Positions 27,734-37,122 of a stretch of 64,000 nt of DNA are shown in pieces. The DNA is from Acidobacteriota bacterium (GTDB lineage: Bacteria > Acidobacteriota > Holophagae > Acanthopleuribacterales > Acanthopleuribacteraceae), in contig PDUC01000026.1 in assembly GCA_002747255.1 (NCBI GenBank), positions 101,763 through 165,762 of the forward strand, given 5' to 3'. Under the pieces are notes generated by a model. The model was not told the origin of the DNA, did no database searches, and worked only from the letters and a program-made list of their open reading frames with translations. Numbering within the stretch: position 1 is the first letter of the stretch; every line of letters starts with the position of its first letter. The position numbers and the translations under genes were made by a program.

Positions 27734-27768
27734 TGGCGGGTCCTTGACAGTCAGGGTTGTTATGGTTT

Positions 27769-28323
27769 TTAAACCTGTAAAAACTGTTCTACCTTTTTAA
27801 CAAAGGAATCCTGCGTCATGAGCTGGACATTGAAGCCGCCAGCTATGTGACCCATTACGGTTCCTTTTATCTTTTCAGGGCAGTCTTGTCCCGGCAGGAA
27901 AATTTCAACCGATACACTGCTATGGATTTGTGGAACTTGAGCAGTTGGGCTGACTTCAATATAGCCATGACTTATATGCGCGGCATATTCTTCTTTCAGA
28001 AGATTTAAAGTCCCGAAGTGAAGTTGATACGGCTGCTCCTGCTGGAATTCACTCCAGTCTGCCGGAGGGTTGATAATCTCAACGCCAAACAGGTTTCTGC
28101 GCAACTCCTTGCGGTACCATTTGACCATGGCTTTAAAGTGGGCAGCTTGCTTTTTGTGCTTTGAAATAGCGCATGTGGTATCATCCCTGAAAACCTTAAG
28201 AGGCGTTTCACTCGCTGTGTCCATACCCTTTGCAGGCAAGTTGGTCGTGCTGTCGGTTACCCTCTTTTTTAAAGCAATTAAATCAAGTGCTAACATTTTG
28301 GTTTTTCTGTTTTCCTTTATCAT
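27769..28323 (-). CDS. PilZ-like domain protein
   Basis: 184 residues from the ATG at 28323; starts at 28359 (TTG) and 28296 (ATG) are also possible, as no clear ribosome-binding site marks one. The N-terminal 90 residues are basic and unrecognised (CAISKHKKQAAHFKAMVKWY). The C-terminal half looks like a PilZ beta-barrel: YIEVSPTAQVPQIHSSVSVE, FLPGQDCPEKIKGTVMG and GGFNVQL. PilZ domains bind cyclic di-GMP through an RxxxR...DxSxxG pattern; I do not see a clean version, so binding is doubtful. Convergent with the amidase gene (35 bases). Confidence 0.5.
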   Translation of the reverse strand: MIKENRKTKMLALDLIALKKRVTDSTTNLPAKGMDTASETPLKVFRDDTTCAISKHKKQAAHFKAMVKWYRKELRRNLFGVEIINPPADWSEFQQEQPYQLHFGTLNLLKEEYAAHISHGYIEVSPTAQVPQIHSSVSVEIFLPGQDCPEKIKGTVMGHIAGGFNVQLMTQDSFVKKVEQFLQV

Positions 28324-28787
28324 TTCCAATTTGAAGCCCTTTAATTGAACTGTATACAAGCTCTGTTTTTCTTTTCGAAATATTCAAAAAAGATCTTTAG
28401 TCGGATTTTTTTCTCGTGAATTCAACATTGACCACCCGGAAAAACGCTCAACTCGGGAGGCAGTGGCATCCAGAAAGGGTTTCCTGCCGCCTTGCTTGCC
28501 AGATAGACCATGAAAAGAGGGAAATTCATCCTGCCATTTGATGCTCGAACTTTGTGAGGCAGGAGAGGTCCACCATGTCGTGTTTTTCCCTTGGTGGCTC
28601 CCAGTGTATTCCCGCTCTCATGACTGGAAAACACATAAATTGGTTGACCTCCAGAATGACTTGATTCAAGATAGTTTGAATGGATAGGAGCAATTGGAAG
28701 GGACCTCCCGCGGATTCAAGTTGCTGCTGCGTTCAGCGTATCTGATAGATGGATCCTGTTTAATTGACTCGTAACCAGTTCAACCTC
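28324..28787. other. Intergenic gap between divergent genes
   Basis: Nothing beyond possible promoters for the flanking genes is visible; no convincing gene or repeat. Confidence 0.4.
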
Positions 28788-29822
28788 ATGGAATCGACCA
28801 CGGTCCCCATTCGATATCATGTCGCCAAGTTTAATGAGAACGAGGAGAACCCTTTGCTGCGATTTGAGCATGTACTCGAGGCAAGAACTCCCATCAGTGG
28901 AGCCCTGAACCTCACCCCCAAAAAAACGCCATTAATTCAATCGGAATACATCAACCAGCTCTTGAAATGCGACCTGTATTTCAAGTGTGAACATCTTCAA
29001 CATACAGGTTCTTTTAAAGTGAGAGGAGTGCTGAACTGGTTTCGACTCAATGGCGGTGATGTCAAGGAAGTGGTGACCTTCAGTTCCGGTAATCACGGCC
29101 TGGCTCTGTCGTGGGCAGCGCAGAAACTGGGTGTGCCCGCCAGTGTTTTCGTCCCTGAAAACCTGTCTGCACGAAAAAAAGAGGGCATGCTTCGGTATGG
29201 CGCAACCCTTATTCCTGTGGGTACTTCGGTGGAAGCAAGACGCGATGCCTGCCAGGTTTATGCAGCCAAAAAAGGGGCTTCCCTGGTTCCACCCTTTGAA
29301 GGCGAAGAGATCATAGCCGGTCAGGGAACCATCGCCCTGGAAATAGTGGAGGAATTGCCGCTGTTTGATGCCGTTCTTGTCCCTGTAGGCGGTGGCGGCC
29401 TGTGTTCTGGTGTTGGTATTGTTTTGCGGGCCCTTCGACCCCATTCCCGACTGATTGGGTGTGAACCGGAAACAGGTGACGACTTTTACCAATCTTTTGC
29501 AGCCAAGACCCTTATTCAGAACTCTGTCTCTCCGACCATGGCGGAGGGGTTGAGACACGCCAGTGTGGGACAACTGAACTGGAAACACATGAAAAATCTG
29601 GTTTCAGAAGTCAAGTGTTGCAGCGAAAGAAAAATTGTCGAGGCATTCCAGATTTTGGCCAATGAAACGAAGCAAGTTGTTGAACCGTCGGGAGCGGTTG
29701 CCTTTGCTTCCCTGCTGGAACACGTCTCTTCTTTTCAGGGTAAAAAAGTGGTGGTGATTCTATCCGGTGGTAACGCGACCTTGAAAGATCTTGCCTGTTA
29801 TCAAGCTTCAGTGGAACCGTAA
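28788..29822 (+). CDS. Threonine/serine dehydratase-like PLP enzyme (fold type II)
   Basis: 344 residues from the ATG at 28788; a TTG at 28764 is the alternative. The cofactor lysine lies in HTGSFKVRG, the substrate-binding loop in SSGNHGLAL, and the phosphate-binding glycine loop is VPVGGGGLCSG. A C-terminal SGGN loop closes the pattern. The family deaminates threonine or serine to the 2-oxoacid, or racemises serine. There is no C-terminal ACT regulatory domain, which favours a catabolic dehydratase or racemase over biosynthetic IlvA. The helicase gene follows after two bases, so they probably share a transcript. Confidence 0.85.
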   Translation: MESTTVPIRYHVAKFNENEENPLLRFEHVLEARTPISGALNLTPKKTPLIQSEYINQLLKCDLYFKCEHLQHTGSFKVRGVLNWFRLNGGDVKEVVTFSSGNHGLALSWAAQKLGVPASVFVPENLSARKKEGMLRYGATLIPVGTSVEARRDACQVYAAKKGASLVPPFEGEEIIAGQGTIALEIVEELPLFDAVLVPVGGGGLCSGVGIVLRALRPHSRLIGCEPETGDDFYQSFAAKTLIQNSVSPTMAEGLRHASVGQLNWKHMKNLVSEVKCCSERKIVEAFQILANETKQVVEPSGAVAFASLLEHVSSFQGKKVVVILSGGNATLKDLACYQASVEP

Positions 29823-29824
29823 AC

Positions 29825-31936
29825 ATGGACTATCTAGAGAATCTGAATCCCGAACAACGAAAAGCCGTTGTAGAAATAGAAGGTCCTCTGCTTGTCCTGG
29901 CCGGGGCGGGTTCGGGGAAGACCAAGGTTATCACCACCCGAATAGTACACCTGATTGCTTTTCACGGAGTTCCCGATTATCGCATTTGTGCCATGACCTT
30001 TACCAACAAGGCCGCTGCTGAAATGAAAGAGCGGGTAGAGAACATGCTCGGTTTACCTCAACACGAGCTCACTATTTCAACCTTTCACGCTTTTTGTGCT
30101 CGGTTCCTGCGAAAAGAGATTCACATGTTGGGCAGGGAGAGAAACTTCATCATTTTTGATTCTCAGGATCAACTTAAAGTTGTCAAAGACGTGTTAAAAA
30201 AACAGAACCTGAATCCCAAAGACTTCCATCCCGGTGCGATTAAAACATGGATCAGCAATAAAAAGAACAAGGTAGAACAGGGCTTTTTTGGGAAAGAAGG
30301 TATTTTGAAATCCATTTACGCATACTACCAGCAAGAATTGCTGAGTCAAAACGCACTGGACTTCGATGACCTGATTGTACTGACCAATCGTATTTTGACA
30401 GAAAATGACAGTTGCCGGGAGCGTTATCGCGATCGATTCCAGCACCTGCTGATCGATGAGTATCAAGATACCAACCGCGTTCAGTTTGAACTCATCAAGA
30501 ATCTCACCCGGGAATCGCCGAATCTCTGTGTGGTTGGCGATGAGGATCAGAGTATTTACAGCTGGCGAGGTGCCGATATCCGCAATATCCTCGATTTTGA
30601 GAAACAATTCAAGGACGCCAGGCTCATTAAACTGGAACAGAACTATCGCAGTACCCAATGTATTCTCAAGTTCGCCAATCGGGTTATTGTCAGGAACACA
30701 CAGCGCAAACCCAAGAACCTCTGGTCGAAGGGACGTGTAGGGAAGCCGGTTTCTCAACGAAGGTTCAACCGAGGCATGGAAGAGGCTGCGTCCATTGCGC
30801 GTTTAATAATCAACTCTGGTAAACCCTATGGGGAAATAGCTGTTTTGTATCGCGTCAACTTCCTCTCTCGAATTATAGAGGAGACCTTCAGACGCAAGGG
30901 TATTCCCTACCAGCTTGTCGGCGGATTGAAGTTTTACGATCGCAAGGAAATTAAAGATGTTCTAAGCTACGCTCGCTGCATGGTGAACACCAGAGACTGG
31001 ACCAGTTTCGCAAGAGCGGTCAATACGCCGCCCAGGGGGATTGGCAGTAAATCACTGGAAGTCTTGCGAGATTATTACGATCGTGAGGGAAATATCCACG
31101 ATGCCGTAACGGCGGCATTGGCAGATAAAGCCCTAAAAGGCAAGTCTTTCAAAGGGCTCAGAGAGTTTGACGCTCTCTTGAAAGAATTCAGGCCGCTTGT
31201 AATGAAGCTCAAGCCGGGTGAATGGATGCAGCAAATTCTGGCGGCTATGGATTACAGACTGTATCTGCGGAAAGCGGATGCCTATACGGTTGAGAAAAGG
31301 GAAGACAACGTCAATGAACTCATGGTGAGTATGCGCGAATTTGAGAAGAAAGGGGTTCAGAATATTGCCGATTTTCTGGATCAGACGGCCCTGCTTTCCG
31401 ATCAGGATCAATTAGATGACTCTCAGGATCGAGTCAGTTTGATGACGGTTCACGCGGCCAAGGGGCTGGAATTTGACACCGTGTTCCTGATGGGACTCGA
31501 AGAGGGCTTGTTCCCCAACAAAAGGGCTTTGGAAGAAAACCCCCATGGTCTTGAAGAGGAAAGGCGGCTGTTCTATGTTGCTGTTACCCGGGCCAAGAAC
31601 CATCTCTACATCTCACATTCCACCAGGAGAAGTGCCTTTGGCTCCACTTTCGATAATCCGCCTTCCCGTTTCCTTCGTGAACAGAATACTGCCAGTACAC
31701 CTTCAGCGGGTGGTTACAAAAATCAATTAAAAGCAAGTGCTGTGTCCGGCTCAAACGACTCATCGCTTTCCTTTCAAGTGGGAGAAAAGGTCGTTCACCC
31801 CGTTTTTGGAAGCGGCGTCATCCTGGCTGCCAGTCCAAAAGGGCTGGACATGCGCATTACCGTTCGTTTTCCCTTCTACGGCACCAAAATTTTTCTTAAA
31901 AGCAAGGCTTCGCTGAGTTCTGGCCATGCAGATTAA
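29825..31936 (+). CDS. UvrD/PcrA-family DNA helicase
   Basis: 703 residues. A 3'-5' superfamily 1A helicase for DNA repair and replication. Motifs in order: LNPEQRKAV (Q motif), AGAGSGKT (I), TFTNKAAAEMKER (Ia), LLIDEYQDTN (II), VVGDEDQSIYSWRGAD (III), LEQNYRST (IV), MTVHAAKGLEFDTVF (V) and YVAVTRAK (VI). The last 50 residues, with VGEKVVHPVFGSGVI, are the C-terminal Tudor-like piece of PcrA/UvrD. It starts right after the dehydratase-like gene. Distinguishing PcrA, UvrD and Rep from sequence alone is not safe. Confidence 0.94.
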   Translation: MDYLENLNPEQRKAVVEIEGPLLVLAGAGSGKTKVITTRIVHLIAFHGVPDYRICAMTFTNKAAAEMKERVENMLGLPQHELTISTFHAFCARFLRKEIHMLGRERNFIIFDSQDQLKVVKDVLKKQNLNPKDFHPGAIKTWISNKKNKVEQGFFGKEGILKSIYAYYQQELLSQNALDFDDLIVLTNRILTENDSCRERYRDRFQHLLIDEYQDTNRVQFELIKNLTRESPNLCVVGDEDQSIYSWRGADIRNILDFEKQFKDARLIKLEQNYRSTQCILKFANRVIVRNTQRKPKNLWSKGRVGKPVSQRRFNRGMEEAASIARLIINSGKPYGEIAVLYRVNFLSRIIEETFRRKGIPYQLVGGLKFYDRKEIKDVLSYARCMVNTRDWTSFARAVNTPPRGIGSKSLEVLRDYYDREGNIHDAVTAALADKALKGKSFKGLREFDALLKEFRPLVMKLKPGEWMQQILAAMDYRLYLRKADAYTVEKREDNVNELMVSMREFEKKGVQNIADFLDQTALLSDQDQLDDSQDRVSLMTVHAAKGLEFDTVFLMGLEEGLFPNKRALEENPHGLEEERRLFYVAVTRAKNHLYISHSTRRSAFGSTFDNPPSRFLREQNTASTPSAGGYKNQLKASAVSGSNDSSLSFQVGEKVVHPVFGSGVILAASPKGLDMRITVRFPFYGTKIFLKSKASLSSGHAD

Positions 31937-32278
31937 CAGAACAGCCATCCAGCTGGATTGAATCAGTGTGTGAAAGATCGATTGCACCGCAGAAAAGCAA
32001 CCTGTCGTGAACTCGGCAGTGTGTACGAAATTGAGAAAAACAGCCGGCTTGGTCATTTTTCTCATGTCTAAAAGATCCATTGGCTAAAAACTTGAACATA
32101 GGTCTTTTGTGCTTCATGCGTTTTTAGTTGACCAATTATACAATCGAATTTACTTTGAGATAGGCCCATTCATGATATATTTAAAAAGCTCTACCCTGTG
32201 TTCTTTTTTTTGTACAAAATCAGGCGACGGGCTTTGGTGTTGGGTTCCAGGGAGAGTTCGCAATTAGGAGATTCTTCG
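31937..32278. other. Intergenic gap with a hairpin
   Basis: No gene. TGAGAAAAA (32032-32040) pairs with TTTTTCTCA (32056-32064), and the loop contains AGCCGGCT. It could end the helicase transcript. The AT-rich stretch 32160-32220 upstream of the kinase may hold its promoter. Confidence 0.4.
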
Positions 32279-34318
32279 ATGAAAGATAAGCCAAGTTATG
32301 AAGAACTTGAAATGAAAATACTTGAACTGACAGCTGAACGCGATAGGCTTTTAAATCGGCATACCAAAGACGGCGATACTTTAAACGATATCCAGCTTCT
32401 CCGTAAAATGCTCAACTATGTCCCGGATCTTATTTGGGTCAAGGATACAGATGGTCGTTTCATTTACGCCAATCCCGCCATGTGCAACAAGCTGCTAAAA
32501 TGCAATTCTGGAAAGGATGCATTGGGGAAAAGCAACATGTTTTTTGCCAGGCAGGAGCAGGCCAAAGGTTATGAGTACACTTTTGGTGAGGTGTGTGTCA
32601 ACTCTGATGAAGTAGTGAAAAAAAGAGGTTTTCCACAGCGCTTTATAGAGAAAGGCCTCGTTCGGGGTGAGTTGTTAATTCTTGATGTTTTTAAAGCACC
32701 TGTTTTCAATGATGCTCGGGAACAAATAGGTATAGTCGGCTGCGGAAGGGATGTTACCAGGGAAGTCTCCAATGAACAAATCCTGCGGAATTTTCGCGGC
32801 ATGATATACGAAATTGCAGATGAAGTGGACAGTGTTGCCATCCAGGCTTACGATGAAAGTCGTAAGGTGACCTTTTGGAACAGTGCAAGCCAGAAAATAT
32901 ACGGTTACAGTCGTGAAGAGGCGATTGGCAGAAAACTGGAAGATTTGATCATTCCCGATCACATGAAAGACAGTGTTATTCAGCTTCACAAAGACTGGAT
33001 CGAGAAAGGTATCAAAATAGGGTCAGAGGAACTGGTGCTGCGCAACAAGAAAGGTCAGGAAGTTCACGTCTTCTCCTCTCATGCCTTGATGAACACCGTT
33101 TTGGGAAAGGAAATGCTCTGTATTGATATCGATCTTTCAGACCAGCGTCGGGCTGAAGCTGAACGACAGGTTCTTATTAAACAACTCGAACGTGCCCGTC
33201 GATTGGAAGCTATTGGAACCCTCGCGGGAGGTGTTGCGCATGATTTCAACAACATACTGGCAGCAATCATGGGGTATTCTGAAATTGCCATTGACAGTCT
33301 GCCTGTGGAAAGTGATGTTCGAGGATACTTGAATGCGGTTTTGGAAGCCTCTAACCGGGCTGTTAACCTTGTCAGACAGATTCTCGCTTTCAGTCACGCC
33401 GAGGAGCAGCCCCGGACACCGATTAAAGTTTCAAATATTACGGAAGAGGCCATGAAACTCATTCGTTCCTTTCTGCCCTCTACCATCAAGATTGAATTAA
33501 ATTTAGCACGCAACAATGATTTAGTGCTTGCCGATCCAACGACGATCCACCAGGTTATTATGAACTTGAGTACCAATGCCCTGCATGCCATGAAAAACCA
33601 GAAGGGCGTTTTGAAAGTTTCCATTGAGGACAGGGAAGTGACTGCAGATGAGATCCCACCGGAATGGGAGTGTTCTCAAGGTCATTTTGTTGTCATACGT
33701 GTTGAAGACAGCGGACATGGAATGGATGAGGAAACAGTACAGAGAATTTTTGAGCCTTATTTCACCACGAAAAAGCGAGAAGAGGGAACCGGGCTCGGGT
33801 TAGCCACTGTTCACGGAATTGTTAAATCATCCAAAGGGTTTATTTCAGTTAAAAGTCGTTTGGGCGAGGGTACTGCGTTTTCCATTTTCCTGCCCCAACA
33901 TGCCCAGGTAAGCAGAGATAGCTCGACTACCGGCAAAACCCGCCTTTCCAGAGGAAATGCGCGAATTTTGTATGTGGACGATGAAGAAGTACTTTGCCGC
34001 GCAACCAAGCTGGTTCTGGAAGGACTGGGTTACCATGTGATGGTTTTATCAAAACCGCAGGAGGCTCTGAGAGTGTTTCAAAAAGACCCGTCGCAATGGG
34101 ACTTAATCATTTCCGATCAAACCATGCCGGATATGACAGGACAGGAATTGGCACAGGCTGTTTTTAAGATAAGGCCCGATGTCCCTTTTATTCTCTGTAC
34201 GGGTTTTACAACGGCAGTAAAAGAACAACAGGTGCTGGACATGGGGATCAAGAGCTTCCTGCTCAAACCCGTCTCCAAGCAGGATTACGCAAAGTACATT
34301 CAGGAAGCATTGTCTTGA
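32279..34318 (+). CDS. Soluble PAS-PAS hybrid histidine kinase with receiver
   Basis: 679 residues from the ATG at 32279, preceded by TTAGGAG; the frame is open upstream, but no other start has a good site. Order: short coiled-coil-prone N-terminus, PAS (about 40-150, DLIWVKDTDGRFIYANPAM), a second PAS (about 165-290, GYSREEAIGRKLEDLI), the phosphoacceptor region AGGVAHDFNNILAAIMGYSE, ATPase (DSGHGMDEE, GTGLGLATVHGI) and a C-terminal receiver (ILYVDDEEVLCR, Asp in LIISDQTMPDMTG). No membrane segment, so it senses in the cytoplasm. The target of the phosphorelay is not encoded next to it. Confidence 0.92.
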   Translation: MKDKPSYEELEMKILELTAERDRLLNRHTKDGDTLNDIQLLRKMLNYVPDLIWVKDTDGRFIYANPAMCNKLLKCNSGKDALGKSNMFFARQEQAKGYEYTFGEVCVNSDEVVKKRGFPQRFIEKGLVRGELLILDVFKAPVFNDAREQIGIVGCGRDVTREVSNEQILRNFRGMIYEIADEVDSVAIQAYDESRKVTFWNSASQKIYGYSREEAIGRKLEDLIIPDHMKDSVIQLHKDWIEKGIKIGSEELVLRNKKGQEVHVFSSHALMNTVLGKEMLCIDIDLSDQRRAEAERQVLIKQLERARRLEAIGTLAGGVAHDFNNILAAIMGYSEIAIDSLPVESDVRGYLNAVLEASNRAVNLVRQILAFSHAEEQPRTPIKVSNITEEAMKLIRSFLPSTIKIELNLARNNDLVLADPTTIHQVIMNLSTNALHAMKNQKGVLKVSIEDREVTADEIPPEWECSQGHFVVIRVEDSGHGMDEETVQRIFEPYFTTKKREEGTGLGLATVHGIVKSSKGFISVKSRLGEGTAFSIFLPQHAQVSRDSSTTGKTRLSRGNARILYVDDEEVLCRATKLVLEGLGYHVMVLSKPQEALRVFQKDPSQWDLIISDQTMPDMTGQELAQAVFKIRPDVPFILCTGFTTAVKEQQVLDMGIKSFLLKPVSKQDYAKYIQEALS

Positions 34319-34599
34319 AGACCGGTGGAAAGAGCCGTATTTTTGTTATTTGTGTAAATACAATGACAGGCAGGTATTGCTCAATTAAAACCTCAAGCAT
34401 CTACTGAGATGCAAACTCATTGACTCGGAAAGCCGCCTGTTTCTTTGATGATACAGTTCACCAACTCCTGGGCTTTCAAGACAAATGCTGGCAGAGTCTT
34501 TACCATTTTACAGTTGGAGAGGTGCTGTACAGGATACGCGCATGATGACACTTCCGCCTTACGCCAATAGAAGCGTGGAAGTAGGGTAAAGGCGAAATT

Positions 34600-35595
34600 T
34601 CATATTGAAAAGGGATTGAACAGCAGTATCAGAGCAGACGCACCGGCGGTAAGGAAAGAAGCAGCAGCCGTTATCTGGGCGGTGAACTTGATGTCGAGTG
34701 GAAGGGGGTCGTCAAAGTGTTCACCTAAAACGTAGTATCCCGGTTTTTCCAGTTTAATGCGGAGGGCACCGGCAATGTAAGACATGGGAAAGCCCGAATT
34801 GGGCGAAGGCGTCTTTCTGGCATCTCTTTTGGCTGTTTTGAGTCCCGATAACCAGTCTGGAACCCCGCTTTTGCGGTGAAACAAGTTCACCAGAATGGCG
34901 GCTGTGGCCAGGAAGAGAACGGACAGGCGCGCGGGGATCCAGTTGAGCAGGTCGTCCAGTTTGGCCGAGAACCGGCCCACCTGGGTGAAAGGTTCTCTTT
35001 TATAACCCACCATGGAGTCCAGCGTGCTTGCGGCTTTGAACGCATAGGCGGCTATCAAACCATAAGAGCCAAAGCAGGCATAGAACATCATGGGTGTTAA
35101 AATGGTATCGACGTAGTTTTCCGAGGTGGATTCAATGATGGCGGAACTAATCTGTTCTTTGGTCAGTTCAGATGTGTCGCGGCTGACGTACATGGCCATT
35201 TTCTCCCGCGCTTTGTCCAGTCTATCGGCTTCCAGCTCCAATCTCACTTCCTTAGATGCATCGATCAGACACCGAACGGCGAAGGTGGCCTTCAAAAAGT
35301 AAGCGGCTAAAAGGTATCGGACGAAAAGGGGAATGTTTTCCATACCGAGCCAAACACCAACCAGCCAGGCCATGGAGCAGGCGAATAGTATGGTTGTCAG
35401 ACCCACAAACACGCCATAAAGCACACGGTGACTTTGGGGAATGTTCTTTTTGAAAAAATCGATTAATTTGCCCATCCAGACTACGGGATGAACCACAAAG
35501 GGCGGTTCGCTGAAGATAAGGTCGAGTGCCAAGGCCAGAAGAAGGACGATGACGAGTTGAACCGGCTCCACCTGTATGGGTATGGAAAGACTCAT
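34600..35595 (-). CDS. cbiB: Adenosylcobinamide-phosphate synthase (CbiB/CobD)
   Basis: 331 residues with about five hydrophobic segments. It attaches the aminopropanol (phosphate) arm to adenosylcobyric acid at the membrane. Family motifs: HPVVWMGKLIDFFKK near the N-terminus, YVSRDTSELTKEQI, ESTSENYVDTILTPM, and AGALRIKLEKPGYYVLG toward the end. GAGGGA precedes the ATG, which overlaps the stop of the upstream aminotransferase gene by four bases. The partner supplies the aminopropanol arm, so the two act in sequence. No cobalamin riboswitch could be recognised upstream. Confidence 0.93.
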   Translation of the reverse strand: MSLSIPIQVEPVQLVIVLLLALALDLIFSEPPFVVHPVVWMGKLIDFFKKNIPQSHRVLYGVFVGLTTILFACSMAWLVGVWLGMENIPLFVRYLLAAYFLKATFAVRCLIDASKEVRLELEADRLDKAREKMAMYVSRDTSELTKEQISSAIIESTSENYVDTILTPMMFYACFGSYGLIAAYAFKAASTLDSMVGYKREPFTQVGRFSAKLDDLLNWIPARLSVLFLATAAILVNLFHRKSGVPDWLSGLKTAKRDARKTPSPNSGFPMSYIAGALRIKLEKPGYYVLGEHFDDPLPLDIKFTAQITAAASFLTAGASALILLFNPFSI

Positions 35596-36779
35596 CGACG
35601 TCCCTCTTGACTTTTCGTCCGCAATGAGATGCCCTCATCAATAACCTGCTGGAAGGTTTGAACCAGGCGTCTGTTTTCCGCTCTCTTTCGGATGGCGATT
35701 CTCAGATGGTTGACACCGCTGTGCTGAAAGGAGCTGCAGTCGCGGATCAGTACACCACGAGAAGCCATTAGTTCAGCCAGCTCTATTGCATTGAGTTGAA
35801 GTTCAGAGATATCCAGGTAGAGATAGTTAGCACTGCTGTTGTGTACTTTTACTCCCTGGTTGGCGAGCTGGCCTGTCAGAAATTGGCGTTCCTGCTCGAT
35901 AAAAGTCCTGGAATTCACGAGGAAGGGACTGTTTTCACCGCCCTCCATGCTGAGCAGCGCGATGGCTATGGTTTCAGCAACACATCCCATGTTCCATGAT
36001 AGCCGCGCTCGGTTGAGCGTGTTTGCAAGCCGGGGTGAGGCGACAGCAAAGCCCATTCTTATACCCGGAATCGCGAAGGCTTTTGTGAGTGACCGTTGAA
36101 TAACGAGATAGTGATGGTCTTCCACCAGCTTGACGATACTTTGAGACGGGTCCGCTAACTCGATAAAGGCCTCGTCCACGAAGAGCAGTGTCTTTTGCCG
36201 GGTACACCGATTGGCGAGTTTTTCGAGTTGTTCCCGGGGGAAAAGCTGGCCGGTTGGGTTGTTGGGGTTGCAGACAAAGAGCATTTGACTCTCTGCAAGC
36301 AGGTTATCGTCTAAATTGTGGAGGTCGTCCTGCTCAATCATTCGAATGTCGGCACCCATCAGGCGGCTTTGCTGTTCGTATTCGCTAAAGGTGGGACGGG
36401 GAACCAGTACGGTATCGCCGTTATTCAGCACACACTCTGCGACCAGTCTGATAATTTCCGTCGAGCCATTGCCGGGAACGATGTTTTCGTAGCTCATTCC
36501 CCTGCCAAGGTACCTGGCAGCCGCCTGGCGGAACTCCAAATAGCGGTTGTCGGGGTATTGACCCAGTTTCTCCATTGCAAGGAGCAACAGCTTCTGAAGA
36601 TTGATATTTAAAGAAGCATCGTCAAAAGGAGTTCCGCAGGGGTTCAAGCTTGCGCTGGCATCCAGTATCTTGGCTTCAGGGATACCGTATTTCTGCGAAC
36701 ACTGCTGGATTAAACCGCCGTGAACGCATGCATTCAGGCTTGAAAGAGCGTGTTTGAAAGGCCGGTACTCGCCGCTCAT
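35592..36779 (-). CDS. Threonine-phosphate decarboxylase-like aminotransferase (CobD/CobC type)
   Basis: About 395 residues from the ATG at 36779; a TTG at 36791 is the alternative, and neither has a clear ribosome-binding site. It is a fold type I PLP enzyme of the histidinol-phosphate aminotransferase family. An HGG motif near the N-terminus (ACVHGGLIQQ) and DASASLNPCG are typical of the cobalamin subgroup. Other motifs are NPNNPTGQ, LLFVDEAFIEL, and the lysine in SLTKAFAIPGIRMGF. In Salmonella, CobD decarboxylates threonine phosphate to aminopropanol phosphate. Overlap with cbiB supports that role here. Names are confusing because CobC/CobD differ between organisms, so I leave the symbol blank. 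Confidence 0.85.
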   Translation of the reverse strand: MSGEYRPFKHALSSLNACVHGGLIQQCSQKYGIPEAKILDASASLNPCGTPFDDASLNINLQKLLLLAMEKLGQYPDNRYLEFRQAAARYLGRGMSYENIVPGNGSTEIIRLVAECVLNNGDTVLVPRPTFSEYEQQSRLMGADIRMIEQDDLHNLDDNLLAESQMLFVCNPNNPTGQLFPREQLEKLANRCTRQKTLLFVDEAFIELADPSQSIVKLVEDHHYLVIQRSLTKAFAIPGIRMGFAVASPRLANTLNRARLSWNMGCVAETIAIALLSMEGGENSPFLVNSRTFIEQERQFLTGQLANQGVKVHNSSANYLYLDISELQLNAIELAELMASRGVLIRDCSSFQHSGVNHLRIAIRKRAENRRLVQTFQQVIDEGISLRTKSQEGRR

Positions 36780-37043
36780 TGTGGTTGCCAATAAGGAGAT
36801 TTTACAGATAGGGTCATTGAAATCGCGCCAGCCTGCGGTGATCCGCTTGAGTCATCGATGGATCTGCTCTACCAAAAACAGTTTTGGTGGTTCAACTCCA
36901 GCGAGATCGCTCATGTTGATTGGGACTTTAAGGTTCGGTTCGTAAAAGAAGAAAGAGAGCCGAACAAGTTCCTTCCCACGTATTTTAGTTCTTTTTCGCA
37001 ACTTTAAAAGGCTTGTATGCATGTCAGGTACAAAAAGATCCCT
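36780..37043. other. Intergenic region before the cobalamin pair
   Basis: No gene or riboswitch recognised. A small hairpin ACCAAAA/TTTTGGT is at 36871-36888. Confidence 0.4.
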
Positions 37044-37090
37044 AAAAAAAGGAAGCCGACAGTTGAAATCGAAGTTTCAACTGCCGGCTT
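37044..37090 (-). terminator. Rho-independent terminator of fusA
   Basis: A 16-bp stem with one mismatch and a 6-nt loop (37053-37068 with 37075-37090) is followed, on the minus strand, by CC and seven T. It begins 32 bases past the fusA stop. Confidence 0.92.
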
Positions 37091-37122
37091 TGTTCGCAAG
37101 GAGTTTGGTTGAGACTTTGGCC

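Noticed and set aside
36792-36960. Possible cobalamin riboswitch upstream of the cobalamin pair.
   Set aside because: No B12-box or conserved core could be found on the minus strand.
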